From assembly GCF_012933505.1 (NCBI RefSeq), contig NZ_JABBNB010000022.1, forward strand, positions 49,213 to 113,212: a stretch of DNA of 64,000 bases. Direction: 5' to 3'. The notes under the pieces are model-generated. The model did not search any database and had not been told where the DNA came from. It worked only from the letters and a program-made list of their open reading frames with translations. Position 1 is the stretch's first letter, and each line of letters starts with the position of its first letter. This DNA is from Gordonia asplenii. Its GTDB lineage: Bacteria > Actinomycetota > Actinomycetes > Mycobacteriales > Mycobacteriaceae. The position numbers and the translations under genes were made by a program. Positions 1 through 8,341 of this stretch are shown here, piece by piece.

Positions 1-1
1 G

Positions 2-553
2 TCGGGTGGTGTCGTCTTCGACGATTACTGGCAGAACCCCGACGCCACGGCTTCGGCTCTGGAAGGCGGCTGGTTCCACACCGGCGACCTCGGCACCGTC
101 GACTCGCAGGGCTTCCTGTCGATCACCGGCCGCAAGAAGGAACTCATCGTCACCGCCGGCGGCAAGAACGTCTCCCCCGCCGGCCTCGAAGACGTGATCC
201 GGGCCAGCGCGCTGGTCTCGCAGGCGATGGTCGTCGGCGACCAGCAGCCGTTCATAGCGGCTCTCGTCACGATCGACCCCGAAGCCTTCCCGGGCTGGAA
301 GGAACGCAACGGAAAGCCGGCATCGGCCACCGTCGAAGACCTGGCGAATGACGCTGACCTGCGCGCCGAGGTTCAGTCGGCCGTCGACGAAGCCAACAAG
401 ACCGTCTCGCACGCCGAGGCGATCAAGAAGTTCACCGTCCTGCCCAACGACTTCACCGAGGAAACCGGCGAGATGACGCCGACCCTGAAGGTCAAGCGCA
501 ACGTCGTGTCGGAGAAGTACGCCGACGCGATCGCCGGGCTGTACGCGAAGTAG
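2..553 (+). CDS. Long-chain acyl-CoA synthetase (FadD15-type), C-terminal part
   Basis: This is the 3' end of an ANL-superfamily fatty-acid CoA ligase that activates fatty acids through an acyl-adenylate. The 5' part lies outside the window; 183 codons are visible. The readable frame starts at base 2 and shows the adenylate-binding WFHTGDLG segment, the hinge motif GRKKELIVTAGGKNVSP and a C-terminal domain ending in the lysine-containing TPTLKVKRN, which is typical of long-chain ligases of the FadD15/FAA type. In M. tuberculosis fadD15 also neighbours pimB, so the context agrees. A compact GC-rich hairpin follows the stop codon. Confidence 0.9.
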   Translation, partial: SGGVVFDDYWQNPDATASALEGGWFHTGDLGTVDSQGFLSITGRKKELIVTAGGKNVSPAGLEDVIRASALVSQAMVVGDQQPFIAALVTIDPEAFPGWKERNGKPASATVEDLANDADLRAEVQSAVDEANKTVSHAEAIKKFTVLPNDFTEETGEMTPTLKVKRNVVSEKYADAIAGLYAK

Positions 554-567
554 CGTCGGCCGGGTCT

Positions 568-590
568 CGGGGAGCGCCGCTCCCCGGGGC
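568..590 (+). terminator. Hairpin after the FadD15-type gene
   Basis: Perfect 8-bp inverted repeat CGGGGAGC / GCTCCCCG with a 3-nt loop, 15 nt after the stop codon. It has no clear U-tract, so it is only a candidate terminator. Confidence 0.45.
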
Positions 591-1016
591 GGACGCGAGG
601 CCCCGCTCCCCAAACCCACCCCGCTCCCCGAGTGCCGAAGCGAGCTTGCGAGCTTCGGTGTATCGAGGGGCCGGCGACCCGAAAACAATTGCGTCACCGT
701 AGTTTCGACTCGGCTTCGCCCCGCTCAACCAGCAGGGCGGCGGGCGGCCGTCCGTATATCCAGGCCGAGTGCCAAACCCACCCCGCTCCCCGAGTGCCGA
801 AGCGAGCTTGCCGTCCGTATATCCGGGCCAACTGCCAAACCCACCCCCGCTCCCCGAGTGCCGAAGCGAGCTTGCGAGCTTCGGTGTATCGAGGGGCCGG
901 CGATCCGAAATCGATTGCGTCACCATGGTTTCGACTCGGCTTCGCCTCGCTCAACCAGCAAGGCGGCGGGCGGCCGTCGGCGTATCCGGGCCAACTGCCA
1001 AACCCAGCCGCTGCGC
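587..1016. repeat. Intergenic block of family A and B repeats with a ~140-bp direct duplication
   Basis: The gap between the FadD15-type gene and pimB has no credible gene. A composite unit starts at 621 and again at 847 (offset 226): family A core CTCCCCGAGTGCCGAAGCGA, its closing arm with GCTTCGGTGTA, then a family B fragment with TTTCGACTCGGCTTCGC and GCTCAACCAGC, then a GGCGGGCGGCCGT tail. A shorter partial copy lies near 785. A third motif, ATCCGGGCCAACTGCCAAAC, occurs near 821 and 985, with a variant near 760. The long open frames here are by-products of the GC-rich repeats. Confidence 0.8.
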
Positions 1017-2141
1017 CTACAACAGTTCGCGCAACCTCGCCGCGATCTGCGCCCAACGCCACTGTCCCACGATCCATTCGCGGCCCGCGGCGCCCATGGC
1101 GCGCGCACGGTCGCGGTCGGACAGGATGTCCACCACGCCCGCTGCCACCGCGTTCGCCGAGCGGCCGTCTACCACCAGTCCGGTCTGCCCCTCGCGTACG
1201 GTTTCCGGTGCGCCGCCGGACATTCCGGCGACGACCGGCACACCAGACGCCGACGCCTCCAGGTACACGATCCCCAGTCCCTCGACGTCGAGTCCCTTTC
1301 CGCGGGTGCGCGATGGCATCGCGAAGACGTCGGCGACGTTGTGGTAAGCCGCCAACTCGTCGGCCGGCACCGACCCGGTGAAGACGATGTGTTCGCTGAC
1401 CGGCGACGCCGCAGCCATCTCCCGCAGCGTGTCGCCGTACGGCCCGCCGCCGACGATGACCAGCGTCGCGTCGGCGATCTGCTCCCGGATGGCGGGCAGC
1501 GCCTCGATCAGCACGTCCTGCCCCTTGCGTGGCACCAACCGGGACAGGCAGAGCACCACCGGCTTGTCGCCGAGATCGTGGCGCTCCCGAAGCCGCTGCC
1601 GCGCAACGGGATCCGGGCTGAATCGGTCGGTGTCGACGCCGGGCGGCAAGTACTCCAGCGACGCGTCTGCGCCGAACGCGGCGGCGAATCGACCACGCGT
1701 GTACTTGCTGACGAAAGTCACGACGTCGGTGTGGTGGCCGATGACGCGTAACACCTGACGCGCGATCGGCAGCATCGACCACCCCACCTCATGACCGTGC
1801 GTCGAGGCGATGACTCGGCGGGCGCCGGCCCGCCGCACCGACGGCGCCAGCACGGCCAGTGGTGCCGCCGCGCCGAACCAGACGGTGTCGATGTCGTGCT
1901 CACGCACCAGTCGCGCAGCGCGGCGAGCCACGAACGGCGTCGGCAGCATCAGCGTGGTGCGGTGGCGCACAACGGTATACGGCGCGCGCGCGTCGAACTC
2001 ATCGTGACTGGACCCGCGCCACCGCGGTGCGTACACCACGACGTTCTCCGGCGGCAGCAGGTCGACCAGATTCTCCAGATACGACTGGATGCCGCCGGGT
2101 CGGGGCGGAAAGTCGTTGGTAACCAACAACGTTCGGGGCAT
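1017..2141 (-). CDS. pimB: GDP-mannose-dependent phosphatidylinositol mannoside mannosyltransferase PimB
   Basis: GT4-family glycosyltransferase of 374 residues that adds the second mannose to phosphatidylinositol monomannoside, an early step towards PIMs, lipomannan and lipoarabinomannan at the inner membrane. The N-terminus MPRTLLVTNDFPPRPGG carries the GT-B acceptor-side glycine loop. SRLVPRKGQD and the E-x7-E region EGLGIVYLEASA bind the sugar nucleotide. I chose ATG 2141 because an upstream in-frame start would run into the preceding gene, which ends at 2162, and because the family begins at this motif. The neighbours (NlpC/P60, FadD15-type ligase) match the mycobacterial pimB locus. An inverted repeat sits over the start codon. 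Confidence 0.93.
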   Translation of the reverse strand: MPRTLLVTNDFPPRPGGIQSYLENLVDLLPPENVVVYAPRWRGSSHDEFDARAPYTVVRHRTTLMLPTPFVARRAARLVREHDIDTVWFGAAAPLAVLAPSVRRAGARRVIASTHGHEVGWSMLPIARQVLRVIGHHTDVVTFVSKYTRGRFAAAFGADASLEYLPPGVDTDRFSPDPVARQRLRERHDLGDKPVVLCLSRLVPRKGQDVLIEALPAIREQIADATLVIVGGGPYGDTLREMAAASPVSEHIVFTGSVPADELAAYHNVADVFAMPSRTRGKGLDVEGLGIVYLEASASGVPVVAGMSGGAPETVREGQTGLVVDGRSANAVAAGVVDILSDRDRARAMGAAGREWIVGQWRWAQIAARLRELL

Positions 2142-2152
2142 TCGATGCCCCG
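2134..2152. promoter_or_regulatory. Inverted repeat over the pimB start codon
   Basis: CGGGGCAT / ATGCCCCG with a 3-nt centre; one arm contains the pimB ATG. In RNA this would place the start codon in a hairpin. Function not shown. Confidence 0.4.
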
Positions 2153-2161
2153 ACGACACCG

Positions 2162-3577
2162 TCACCGCACTTGCTTTCGGAGCCAGTCCTGCCACTGCGC
2201 GACGAACTGAGCACGTGAGAGCTGCAATGTGGCGACGATCGCACTGTCCTGCGCCGCAGTCTTATCCGCGCCCGCGACACCGATGTAGAGCGACTTGAGC
2301 CGATCCTGGCCGAACTTCTCGGCGACGAACGCCGCCAACGACCATGCCGACTGATAGGCCACCAGCGCGGTCTGCTGATCGACGGCGAAGTCCCGGTCGT
2401 CGGGCAGTCGCACCGGTGTCTCCCCGGCGCGCAGCTCGGCTGCGAGGTTGGGAGCCGCATCTTCGAATCGTTGGTAGGTTCCCTTACGGCCCACGTATTC
2501 GGGCACGCCTTCGGTGATCCACAGCGGCGCGCCGGGGACGGTGACGCCGCGTACCGCGACGTGGGTCAGCTCGTGCCGCAGGACCACCGCGAGTGCCGGC
2601 GCGGGGAGCGCTCGCGCGTTGGGAGTCAATACGACGCGCTGCCCCGTCGCGCTCTTCGACGCGTTGTCGAGCGTCGCGTAGACGGTGGCCGCCGCGGCCG
2701 CACCGACCTGAGCGTTGGACGCGGTCAGTCCGCTGAACTCGTCGGTAGTGCCCGTCGCGACGACGGCTGCGCGCCGCGCCCAGGCCGACCCCCAGAAGTT
2801 CGTCACCGCCACGATGGCTTGCGGTAGCTCAGCGGCGATCGTCCCGACGAACGCTTCGGTCCCGGGGTAGGACACCACCACCGACGTGCCCCCGGGGGTG
2901 GGGACATTGCGGCCCTGCAGGCCCGGATAGTTCCACAGCTGCGGCGCGGGTGCCTGGACGTCTTGCAGCACGGTCGAGTCGCCGACGATCTTCCAGTCGT
3001 CGTCGTAGCGGGCGAGCGCGAACGGCGTGTCCACCACGACGTTCGGTTCCGCGAGCCCCGGCGCCGACTCGCCGCCGAGTGCGTAGTCGAGCTTGATCGG
3101 AGCGAACCAGCTGTCCGAACTGCCCTGGTCGTCGAGGCGGGCCTGCACGGTCGCCGGCACCACGAACTCGGCGTTCGCACTACCCAGCCGGTAGTTAAAG
3201 GTCTTGTAACGCAAGACATTTCCGCGCTTCGACGGAGCCGATCGCGCCCCAACGTCGGCTGCCTCGGTCTTCAGCGCCGCTCGAAACTGCGGTGATGCGG
3301 ATGCGTCGAACAGGGCGTCGAGTTTGGTCTCATCGCCCGATCTGATCGCCGCGTTCAGGTTCGCCAGGAGACGGTTGACGCCGTCGATGCGGGTCGCCTC
3401 GAAGACGTTCGGCGGTGTCGTCGACGACGATGTGCCCGACGTCGGCGTCGCGTTGTCCGACGACGAACACGCCGTCACGGTGAGGGCGGGCACCACCACG
3501 GCGATCAGTGCGGCGCGGGTGAACAACGACGGGATCCGGCCGCGGCGAATTCTGCGGCCTGTCAGGGTACGAGTCAT
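2162..3577 (-). CDS. Putative lipoprotein with a gluzincin-type (HExxH) metallopeptidase motif
   Basis: Predicted 471-residue envelope lipoprotein. A basic stretch and hydrophobic segment end in the lipobox LTVTAC at about residue 37, followed by a Ser/Thr-rich linker. The middle part has no motif I recognise. The C-terminal third has HELTHVAVRG followed by WITEGVPEYVG, the HExxH plus downstream Glu pattern of peptidase MA-like gluzincins, so a zinc-dependent hydrolase is plausible; the substrate is unknown. ATG 3577 is preferred to the TTG one codon earlier. Its start is 7 nt after the NlpC/P60 stop and its stop is 20 nt before the pimB start, which suggests one cell-envelope operon. Confidence 0.75.
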   Translation of the reverse strand: MTRTLTGRRIRRGRIPSLFTRAALIAVVVPALTVTACSSSDNATPTSGTSSSTTPPNVFEATRIDGVNRLLANLNAAIRSGDETKLDALFDASASPQFRAALKTEAADVGARSAPSKRGNVLRYKTFNYRLGSANAEFVVPATVQARLDDQGSSDSWFAPIKLDYALGGESAPGLAEPNVVVDTPFALARYDDDWKIVGDSTVLQDVQAPAPQLWNYPGLQGRNVPTPGGTSVVVSYPGTEAFVGTIAAELPQAIVAVTNFWGSAWARRAAVVATGTTDEFSGLTASNAQVGAAAAATVYATLDNASKSATGQRVVLTPNARALPAPALAVVLRHELTHVAVRGVTVPGAPLWITEGVPEYVGRKGTYQRFEDAAPNLAAELRAGETPVRLPDDRDFAVDQQTALVAYQSAWSLAAFVAEKFGQDRLKSLYIGVAGADKTAAQDSAIVATLQLSRAQFVAQWQDWLRKQVR

Positions 3578-3583
3578 CAAGCG

Positions 3584-4615
3584 CTAAGCGTACCGGCGTG
3601 CCGATTGATACGGTCCCGCCTTGTCGATCGGCACCACCTTCACTGGAACCCCGAAGGTCGAGGCGTGGATGACGTACCCGTCCCCCACGTACATCCCGAC
3701 GTGGTGGGCGTCGGAATAGTAGATGATCAGGTCGCCGGGCTGCAATTGGTCTCGGCTCACCGCTTTGCCACTGGCCTGCTGAGCCTCGCTGGACCGCGGG
3801 AGCGTCTGTCCCGCCTGCTTGTAGGCCCAGACCATCAGCCCGGAGCAGTCGAACGTGTTCGGGCCGGTGGCGCCCCAGACATATGCGTCGCCGATGCGCG
3901 TCAGTGCGGCCTGCACGGCGACCAGTGCCGCCGAGGTGCCCTTGGGCACCAGCCGGGGGTCGAAGTCGAACTTCGGTCCGCGCAGCTCGGCGAGCTGCTT
4001 GCCGGTCATCGACTCGTAGATGGCGCGGATCCGAACGGCTTGCAGGTTGAGATTCGCTCGTTCCACCTGAAGTTGTCCGCGGGTCTTCTCGACCGCCGCT
4101 ATTGCCGTAGTCGCGGTGGCCGCGGAATCGTCGGCGGTCTTCTTGGCCGCCAGCGTGGTGCGTCGGCTCGCTTTCAGCTTGCGCAGGTCTGCCGCCGACT
4201 GACGCGACACCAATTCCAGTCCCGACATCTGGTCGAGCAGATTCTGCGGTGAATCACTCACCAGCACGGCGTAGAGGCGGTTGATACGGGCCCCGCGATA
4301 GCTCGCCCGGACCACCTTGTTGACCCGCGCTTGCACCGCGGCCAGATTCTTCTGCGAGACGTCGAGCGTCTGCTGCGCCTTCAGCGAGGCCGCGCGCGCG
4401 ACGGTGAGCGCTTTGCGCTGCTTGTCGTATTCGAGTTCGGCGTTGTGCATCGCCTCCGCGGACGTCTCCGCGTCGAGGCTCAGCTTGTTGTACTTGACCA
4501 TTAGTTGATCGGCGGTCTGTGTGGGTGCTGCGTTACTCGTCGCGGCCAGCCCACCAGACATGAGTGCGGCGACGGCCAGCATCGCCACCGCCACGATGGT
4601 TCTCAGCATGCGCAC
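3584..4615 (-). CDS. Secreted NlpC/P60 peptidoglycan endopeptidase with coiled coil
   Basis: 343-residue exported D,L-endopeptidase of the RipA / Rv2190c type that cleaves peptide stems of peptidoglycan. It has a signal peptide ending near ATSNAAP, a long Ala/Lys/Gln-rich coiled coil (about residues 40-210) and a C-terminal NlpC/P60 domain with catalytic Cys in NTFDCSGL and His in HHVGMYVGDGYVIHAS. GTG 4615 is chosen because GAGGAG lies 9 nt upstream; ATG 4609 two codons later would give a 15-nt spacing. The coiled coil presumably controls or localises the hydrolase, as in RipA. The downstream lipoprotein starts 7 nt after its stop. Confidence 0.9.
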   Translation of the reverse strand: MRMLRTIVAVAMLAVAALMSGGLAATSNAAPTQTADQLMVKYNKLSLDAETSAEAMHNAELEYDKQRKALTVARAASLKAQQTLDVSQKNLAAVQARVNKVVRASYRGARINRLYAVLVSDSPQNLLDQMSGLELVSRQSAADLRKLKASRRTTLAAKKTADDSAATATTAIAAVEKTRGQLQVERANLNLQAVRIRAIYESMTGKQLAELRGPKFDFDPRLVPKGTSAALVAVQAALTRIGDAYVWGATGPNTFDCSGLMVWAYKQAGQTLPRSSEAQQASGKAVSRDQLQPGDLIIYYSDAHHVGMYVGDGYVIHASTFGVPVKVVPIDKAGPYQSARRYA

Positions 4616-4643
4616 TGCGCGATACTCCTCTACCCATTCATAA

Positions 4644-4692
4644 GACGAGTCTGGGCGGACCGCCGAAGTCCGGCGTCCGCCCATGTCTCGTC
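4644..4692 (-). terminator. Long hairpin between the two NlpC/P60 genes
   Basis: Nested inverted repeat: outer GACGAG/CTCGTC, inner GGGCGGAC/GTCCGCCC continuing into CGCCG/CGGCG with a one-base bulge. It lies 25 nt after the stop of the riboswitch-controlled hydrolase and upstream of the second hydrolase, so it probably ends or attenuates the first transcript. Confidence 0.65.
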
Positions 4693-4717
4693 AATATCGC
4701 ATGTCGAGTGGTGGTGC

Positions 4718-5386
4718 TCAGTAGCGGCGCACGCCGGTCAGTGCCCATTCCTTGACGACGGCCTTGCGAACCGGCACACCTTCGGTCGAGGAGTGAACGA
4801 ACATGCCGTTGCCCGCGTAGATGCCTGCGTGGCTACCGCCGTTGAAGATCAACACGTCACCCGGCTTCGCGTCCTTATAGGCCACCGGGCGGCCGCCGCC
4901 GAGCTGACCGTAGGAGTCGCGCGGGATGGTCTTGCCAGCCTGCTTGTACGAGTAGTAGACCAGGCCGGAGCAGTCGAAGGCGTTGGGGCCGGCGGCGCCG
5001 TAGACGTACGGCGAACCGATCTTCGACTCGGCCGCGGCCAGGGCGCGCACGCCGGTGTCCTGACGCAGGAACGGTGCGATCTGCGCACCCGGACGGAACT
5101 GCGCCGGAATCTGATTCTGACTCAGGCCCGGAACGTTGATGGAACCGATGCCGGGAATGGCGACCTCGGCAGAACCGGGTGCCTTCTTCGCGGCGTCGTG
5201 CTTCGCATTCGGCGTGAGCAGAGCCTTGCCCAAAGCTGGGAAGTCGATCGTGTTAGTGGGCGCCGGGGCTGCCAGCGCGGAGCCTGCGGATGCGGCGAGC
5301 GAGCCGACGGCGATCGATCCAGCGATCACTGCACCCTTGGCTACCTTCGCCCCACGGCCAGGCTGCTCCAAACGATGTTTGGCCAC
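4718..5386 (-). CDS. Secreted NlpC/P60 peptidoglycan hydrolase under riboswitch control
   Basis: 222-residue exported cell-wall hydrolase. Starting at GTG 5386 the protein opens AKHRLEQPGRGAKVAKG, a basic region, then a signal peptide (GSLAASAGSALAAPAP), a Pro-rich linker and a C-terminal NlpC/P60 domain with catalytic Cys in NAFDCSGLVYYSY and His in GGSHAGIYAGNG. GTG 5386 was chosen for the AAGGAG ribosome binding site 10-11 nt upstream; the longer frame upstream runs through the riboswitch and is not coding. In actinobacteria ydaO-type riboswitches commonly precede such NlpC/P60 or Rpf genes, so c-di-AMP probably ties this hydrolase to osmotic or wall state. Confidence 0.92.
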   Translation of the reverse strand: MAKHRLEQPGRGAKVAKGAVIAGSIAVGSLAASAGSALAAPAPTNTIDFPALGKALLTPNAKHDAAKKAPGSAEVAIPGIGSINVPGLSQNQIPAQFRPGAQIAPFLRQDTGVRALAAAESKIGSPYVYGAAGPNAFDCSGLVYYSYKQAGKTIPRDSYGQLGGGRPVAYKDAKPGDVLIFNGGSHAGIYAGNGMFVHSSTEGVPVRKAVVKEWALTGVRRY

Positions 5387-5411
5387 GAAGAATGTTCTCC
5401 TTTTGGTCTCC

Positions 5412-5560
5412 CTACCGCCTACCGAGTTAGCTGTCGGGTTCGGGCTGGAAGATCGCCCTACGCGGCACGACGACGCGTGGTCGTCGATTCGCGACTCACC
5501 CCAATCGGACTCGCGCCCGAACAAAGTGGTTCCCCGGCTCACCCTCGCGGATGACTAAGC
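5412..5560 (-). ncRNA. c-di-AMP riboswitch (ydaO/yuaA type)
   Basis: The leader of the NlpC/P60 gene, read on the minus strand, has the conserved blocks of the ydaO aptamer in order: GAGCCGGGGAACCA (5540-5527), GGGGTGAGTCGCGAAT (about 5502-5487), CCGAACCCGACAGCTAAC (5443-5426) and CGGTAGGCGG (5424-5415). These match the actinobacterial consensus as I remember it. The aptamer ends about 10 nt before the AAGGAG ribosome binding site, so control could act on translation or on an overlapping terminator. Boundaries are approximate. Confidence 0.92.
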
Positions 5561-5680
5561 GGTGAAATCTGTGGACCACTTCGAGTTCGGAGCGGGACGT
5601 TCCACAAAAGTCTCAGAAAGGTTACGAAACTTTCCGGGTGAAGTCCAACGAGACGACGCAACCGAATTTCGGCCGGTCCG

Positions 5681-5974
5681 CTAGCCCGCGCGCAGAATCC
5701 TCAAGTGCCGTGCAGCCGCAGCGCCCTGACGTGGGGCGATCGCATTCTTTGCGGATACTGCATCTTGAGTGTTCACCATCGAAGCAGCGCTGAACACGTC
5801 GATGGCCCCGCGCAGTTCATGATCGTCGAGCGGGCCGGTGCCCACCATCACAACCGGGCCGTCTGGGCCGCCCGACGGTTCATCCGCGCTGCTCACCGGC
5901 TCGAACAGCAGCTGCATCATGCAGCCGTCACAGGCGATCTGACGCGCCGGGCAGGTCTGGCAATCGATCCTCAT
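5681..5974 (-). CDS. Small conserved cysteine-rich protein
   Basis: 97-residue protein of unknown function. The N-terminus has closely spaced cysteines (DCQTCPAR, then ACDGCMM), suggesting metal or Fe-S binding. The rest is acidic then Ala/Arg-rich, with no transmembrane segment. ATG 5974 has GGAG 8 nt upstream. It is divergent from the DEDDh nuclease gene. I believe similar small proteins accompany that nuclease in relatives, but I cannot verify it here. Confidence 0.7.
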   Translation of the reverse strand: MRIDCQTCPARQIACDGCMMQLLFEPVSSADEPSGGPDGPVVMVGTGPLDDHELRGAIDVFSAASMVNTQDAVSAKNAIAPRQGAAAARHLRILRAG

Positions 5975-6205
5975 GATGTGATCTCCATCTCATTGATCGT
6001 TCGATCTGTCGATTCCTGGCAATTCGCCGTTCACCACCGGGCGTGCGGCGTGATCGACGCACCTGCGCTGAACTTGACCGGAGCCTAGAACGGACCACTG
6101 ACAAGTCGCCGATTCCCACACGCCACACTCATCCCACGGGCCCCGCCGCGGTCGGCGTCCGTCCGCACCCGCTCGCAGGCCGACGACGATGTCAGTGGGT
6201 CGAAC

Positions 6206-6211
6206 TAGTGT
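6206..6211 (+). promoter_or_regulatory. -10 element TAGTGT, leaderless start of the DEDDh nuclease
   Basis: TAGTGT followed by 7 nt and GTG 6219, placing transcription initiation at the start codon. Confidence 0.6.
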
Positions 6212-6218
6212 TCGCGGC

Positions 6219-8027
6219 GTGGAACAGCTGACCTTCACCGACAGCGACCTCCCGGAGGTCGGTATGCCGACTCACGAGTCCGCCGCCGCACGGCGGCGCA
6301 GTCGCCGTACCTCCTCGCCGACCGAGGCCGAGCTGATCGCCGCGGTCTACGGCGGGATCGACCAGCCGCTGTTCGAGACACCCCTCGTCGTCGTGGACCT
6401 GGAGACCACCGGCGGCGCCGTCACCGACGCGATCACCGAGATCGGCGCGGTGCGCATCCAGCGCGGCGAGGTCGTCGGGGAGTTCGCGACCCTCGTCGAC
6501 CCGGGCCGCGACATCCCACCGCAGATCGTGACGCTCACCGGCATCACGACGGCCATGGTCACCTCCGCGCCGACGATCGCGTCTGTGCTGCCCGCGTTCG
6601 TCGAATTCGCCCGGGGCGCGGTGCTCGTGGCGCACAACGCCCGCTTCGACACCGGCTTTCTGCGCCGCGGCCTGCAGTCGCTCGATCTCGACTGGCCGTT
6701 CGCCGCGACGCTGTGCACCGTCGCGATGGCCCGCCGGATCCTGAGCCGGGACGAGGCGCCGACCGTCAAACTCGCCGCGCTGGCCGATCTGTTCGACGTC
6801 GCCACCCGCCCCACACACCGAGCACTCGATGATGCCCGGGCGACCGTCGAGGTGTTCTACCGTCTCCTCGAGCGAGTCGGCAACCGCGGCGTGCACACCT
6901 ACCGGGAGCTGTTGGAATACCTACCGCGCGCCACGCCCGCTCAACGTGCGAAGCGCCACCTGGCCGCCGCACTGCCCCGACGCCCCGGCGTCTACCTGTT
7001 CCGCGGCCCCGCCGACGAGGTGCTGTATGTAGGTACCGCGGTAGATCTTCGACGCCGCGTCTCGTCGTATTTCAGCGGCGCCGAGACGCGGCCGCGGATG
7101 TCGGAGATGGTGGCCCTCGCGACTCGCGTCGACCACGTCGAGTGCGCCCATGCCCTCGAAGCGGGCGTCCGCGAACTCCGGCTCCTGGCCGCCCACACCC
7201 CGGCCTACAACCGCAGATCCAAGCAGCCGCACAAGGGCTGGTGGATCGTGCTGACCAGCGAGCGCTTCCCCCGATTGCGCGTGAGTCGCAGCCCCGATGC
7301 CGACTGCATCGGCCCCGTCGCCAATCGTGTCACCGCGCAAGCGATCGCCGACCAACTGTCATCGGCGGCCCAGTTACGCACGTGCACAACGCATTTGGGG
7401 TCGAAGACAAAACATCACTGGTGCCCGGCCGAGTCGCCCGGTGCGCGGGCTGTCGGCGGGTGCCGAGCCGCCAGTGAGGTTCCCCAGACGCTTCCCGACT
7501 ACCTGCCCCGGGTCAGCGCGGTCCACGCATTGCTCATCGGCACCTCCGACGACCTCCTGTGCACGCTGCGCGACCAGATGAACGGTTACGCGGCGGCCGA
7601 GATGTTCGAGACCGCCGCGCGCCACCGCGACCGCCTCTCGGCGACGATCGACGCCCTCGCACGCTGCCAGCGCCTGCACGCGATGTGCTCGATCGCCGAA
7701 CTCGTCGTCGCACGTTCCGACGGCGCACACGGTTGGGAGTTCGCCGTCGTCCGCCACGGACGGCTGGCGAACGCGGGCGTCGCCAGACGCGGTACCGCGC
7801 CGATGGCCGTCGTCGACGCGCTGGTCAGTTCGGCTCAGACGGTGACCGCCGACGCCGGGCCGCTGCATGGTGCGCCGGCCGAGGAGGCGAGCCTCATCTA
7901 TCGGTGGATCACCGAGCCCGGTGCGCGGATCGTCGCGACGTCCGACGCGCTGAGTCTTCCGGCACGGGCGGCGTGTCGGTGGGAGGGATGGCTCAGCGTC
8001 GCGCGCGGCGCCCGGGCGATACGCTGA
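6219..8027 (+). CDS. DEDDh 3'-5' exonuclease fused to GIY-YIG nuclease domain
   Basis: 602-residue DnaQ-UvrC-like fusion, counterpart of Rv2191. The N-terminal exonuclease domain has VVDLETTGG (first Asp and Glu), HNARFDTGFL (second Asp) and HRALDDARAT (His and last Asp). A GIY-YIG domain follows (PGVYLFRGPADEVLYVGTA), then a UvrB/UvrC-like helical motif around EMFETAARHRDRL. It probably trims or processes DNA in repair; the substrate is unproven. I use GTG 6219, giving MEQLTFTDSD, because of the leaderless -10 element. Alternatives are ATG 6189, and ATG 6264 with a GGAGG 5 nt upstream. Confidence 0.88.
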   Translation: MEQLTFTDSDLPEVGMPTHESAAARRRSRRTSSPTEAELIAAVYGGIDQPLFETPLVVVDLETTGGAVTDAITEIGAVRIQRGEVVGEFATLVDPGRDIPPQIVTLTGITTAMVTSAPTIASVLPAFVEFARGAVLVAHNARFDTGFLRRGLQSLDLDWPFAATLCTVAMARRILSRDEAPTVKLAALADLFDVATRPTHRALDDARATVEVFYRLLERVGNRGVHTYRELLEYLPRATPAQRAKRHLAAALPRRPGVYLFRGPADEVLYVGTAVDLRRRVSSYFSGAETRPRMSEMVALATRVDHVECAHALEAGVRELRLLAAHTPAYNRRSKQPHKGWWIVLTSERFPRLRVSRSPDADCIGPVANRVTAQAIADQLSSAAQLRTCTTHLGSKTKHHWCPAESPGARAVGGCRAASEVPQTLPDYLPRVSAVHALLIGTSDDLLCTLRDQMNGYAAAEMFETAARHRDRLSATIDALARCQRLHAMCSIAELVVARSDGAHGWEFAVVRHGRLANAGVARRGTAPMAVVDALVSSAQTVTADAGPLHGAPAEEASLIYRWITEPGARIVATSDALSLPARAACRWEGWLSVARGARAIR

Positions 8028-8032
8028 GGACC

Positions 8033-8308
8033 ATGATCACCGCCATCGTGCTCATTGCGGCCGACGTCCACAACATCCCCGAGACCGCCCAGGCAGTCGC
8101 CGACATTCCCGGCGTCACCGAGGTGTACTCCTGCGCGGGCGACGTCGACCTGATCGCCAAGATCCGGGTGCGTGACCACGAGCAGATCGCCGACGTGGTC
8201 ACCGGCAAGATCAACCGACTCGCCGGCGTCACCCACACGACCACGCACATCGCCTTCCGCAGCTACTCCAGCGCCGACACCGAGGCCGCCTTCTCGATCG
8301 GCGAGTAG
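8033..8308 (+). CDS. AsnC/Lrp ligand-binding domain protein (RAM domain only)
   Basis: 91-residue stand-alone effector-binding domain of the Lrp/AsnC family with no DNA-binding domain. It shows the alternating beta/alpha pattern with IPGVTEVYSCAGDVDLIAKIRV and ends in the THTTTHIAFRSYS strand. Such proteins form rings that bind amino acids or partner with full-length Lrp regulators. ATG 8033 lies 5 nt after the nuclease stop with GAGGA just upstream, so the two are probably co-transcribed. Convergent trpD follows. Confidence 0.85.
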   Translation: MITAIVLIAADVHNIPETAQAVADIPGVTEVYSCAGDVDLIAKIRVRDHEQIADVVTGKINRLAGVTHTTTHIAFRSYSSADTEAAFSIGE

Positions 8309-8341
8309 GCGGCGGAGCCGGCGAAACGAGGAGTACGGCGC

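Noticed and set aside
587..1016. Several 150-300-codon frames in the first intergenic region
   Set aside because: They run through duplicated repeat units, lack ribosome binding sites and read as Arg/Pro-rich low-complexity protein.
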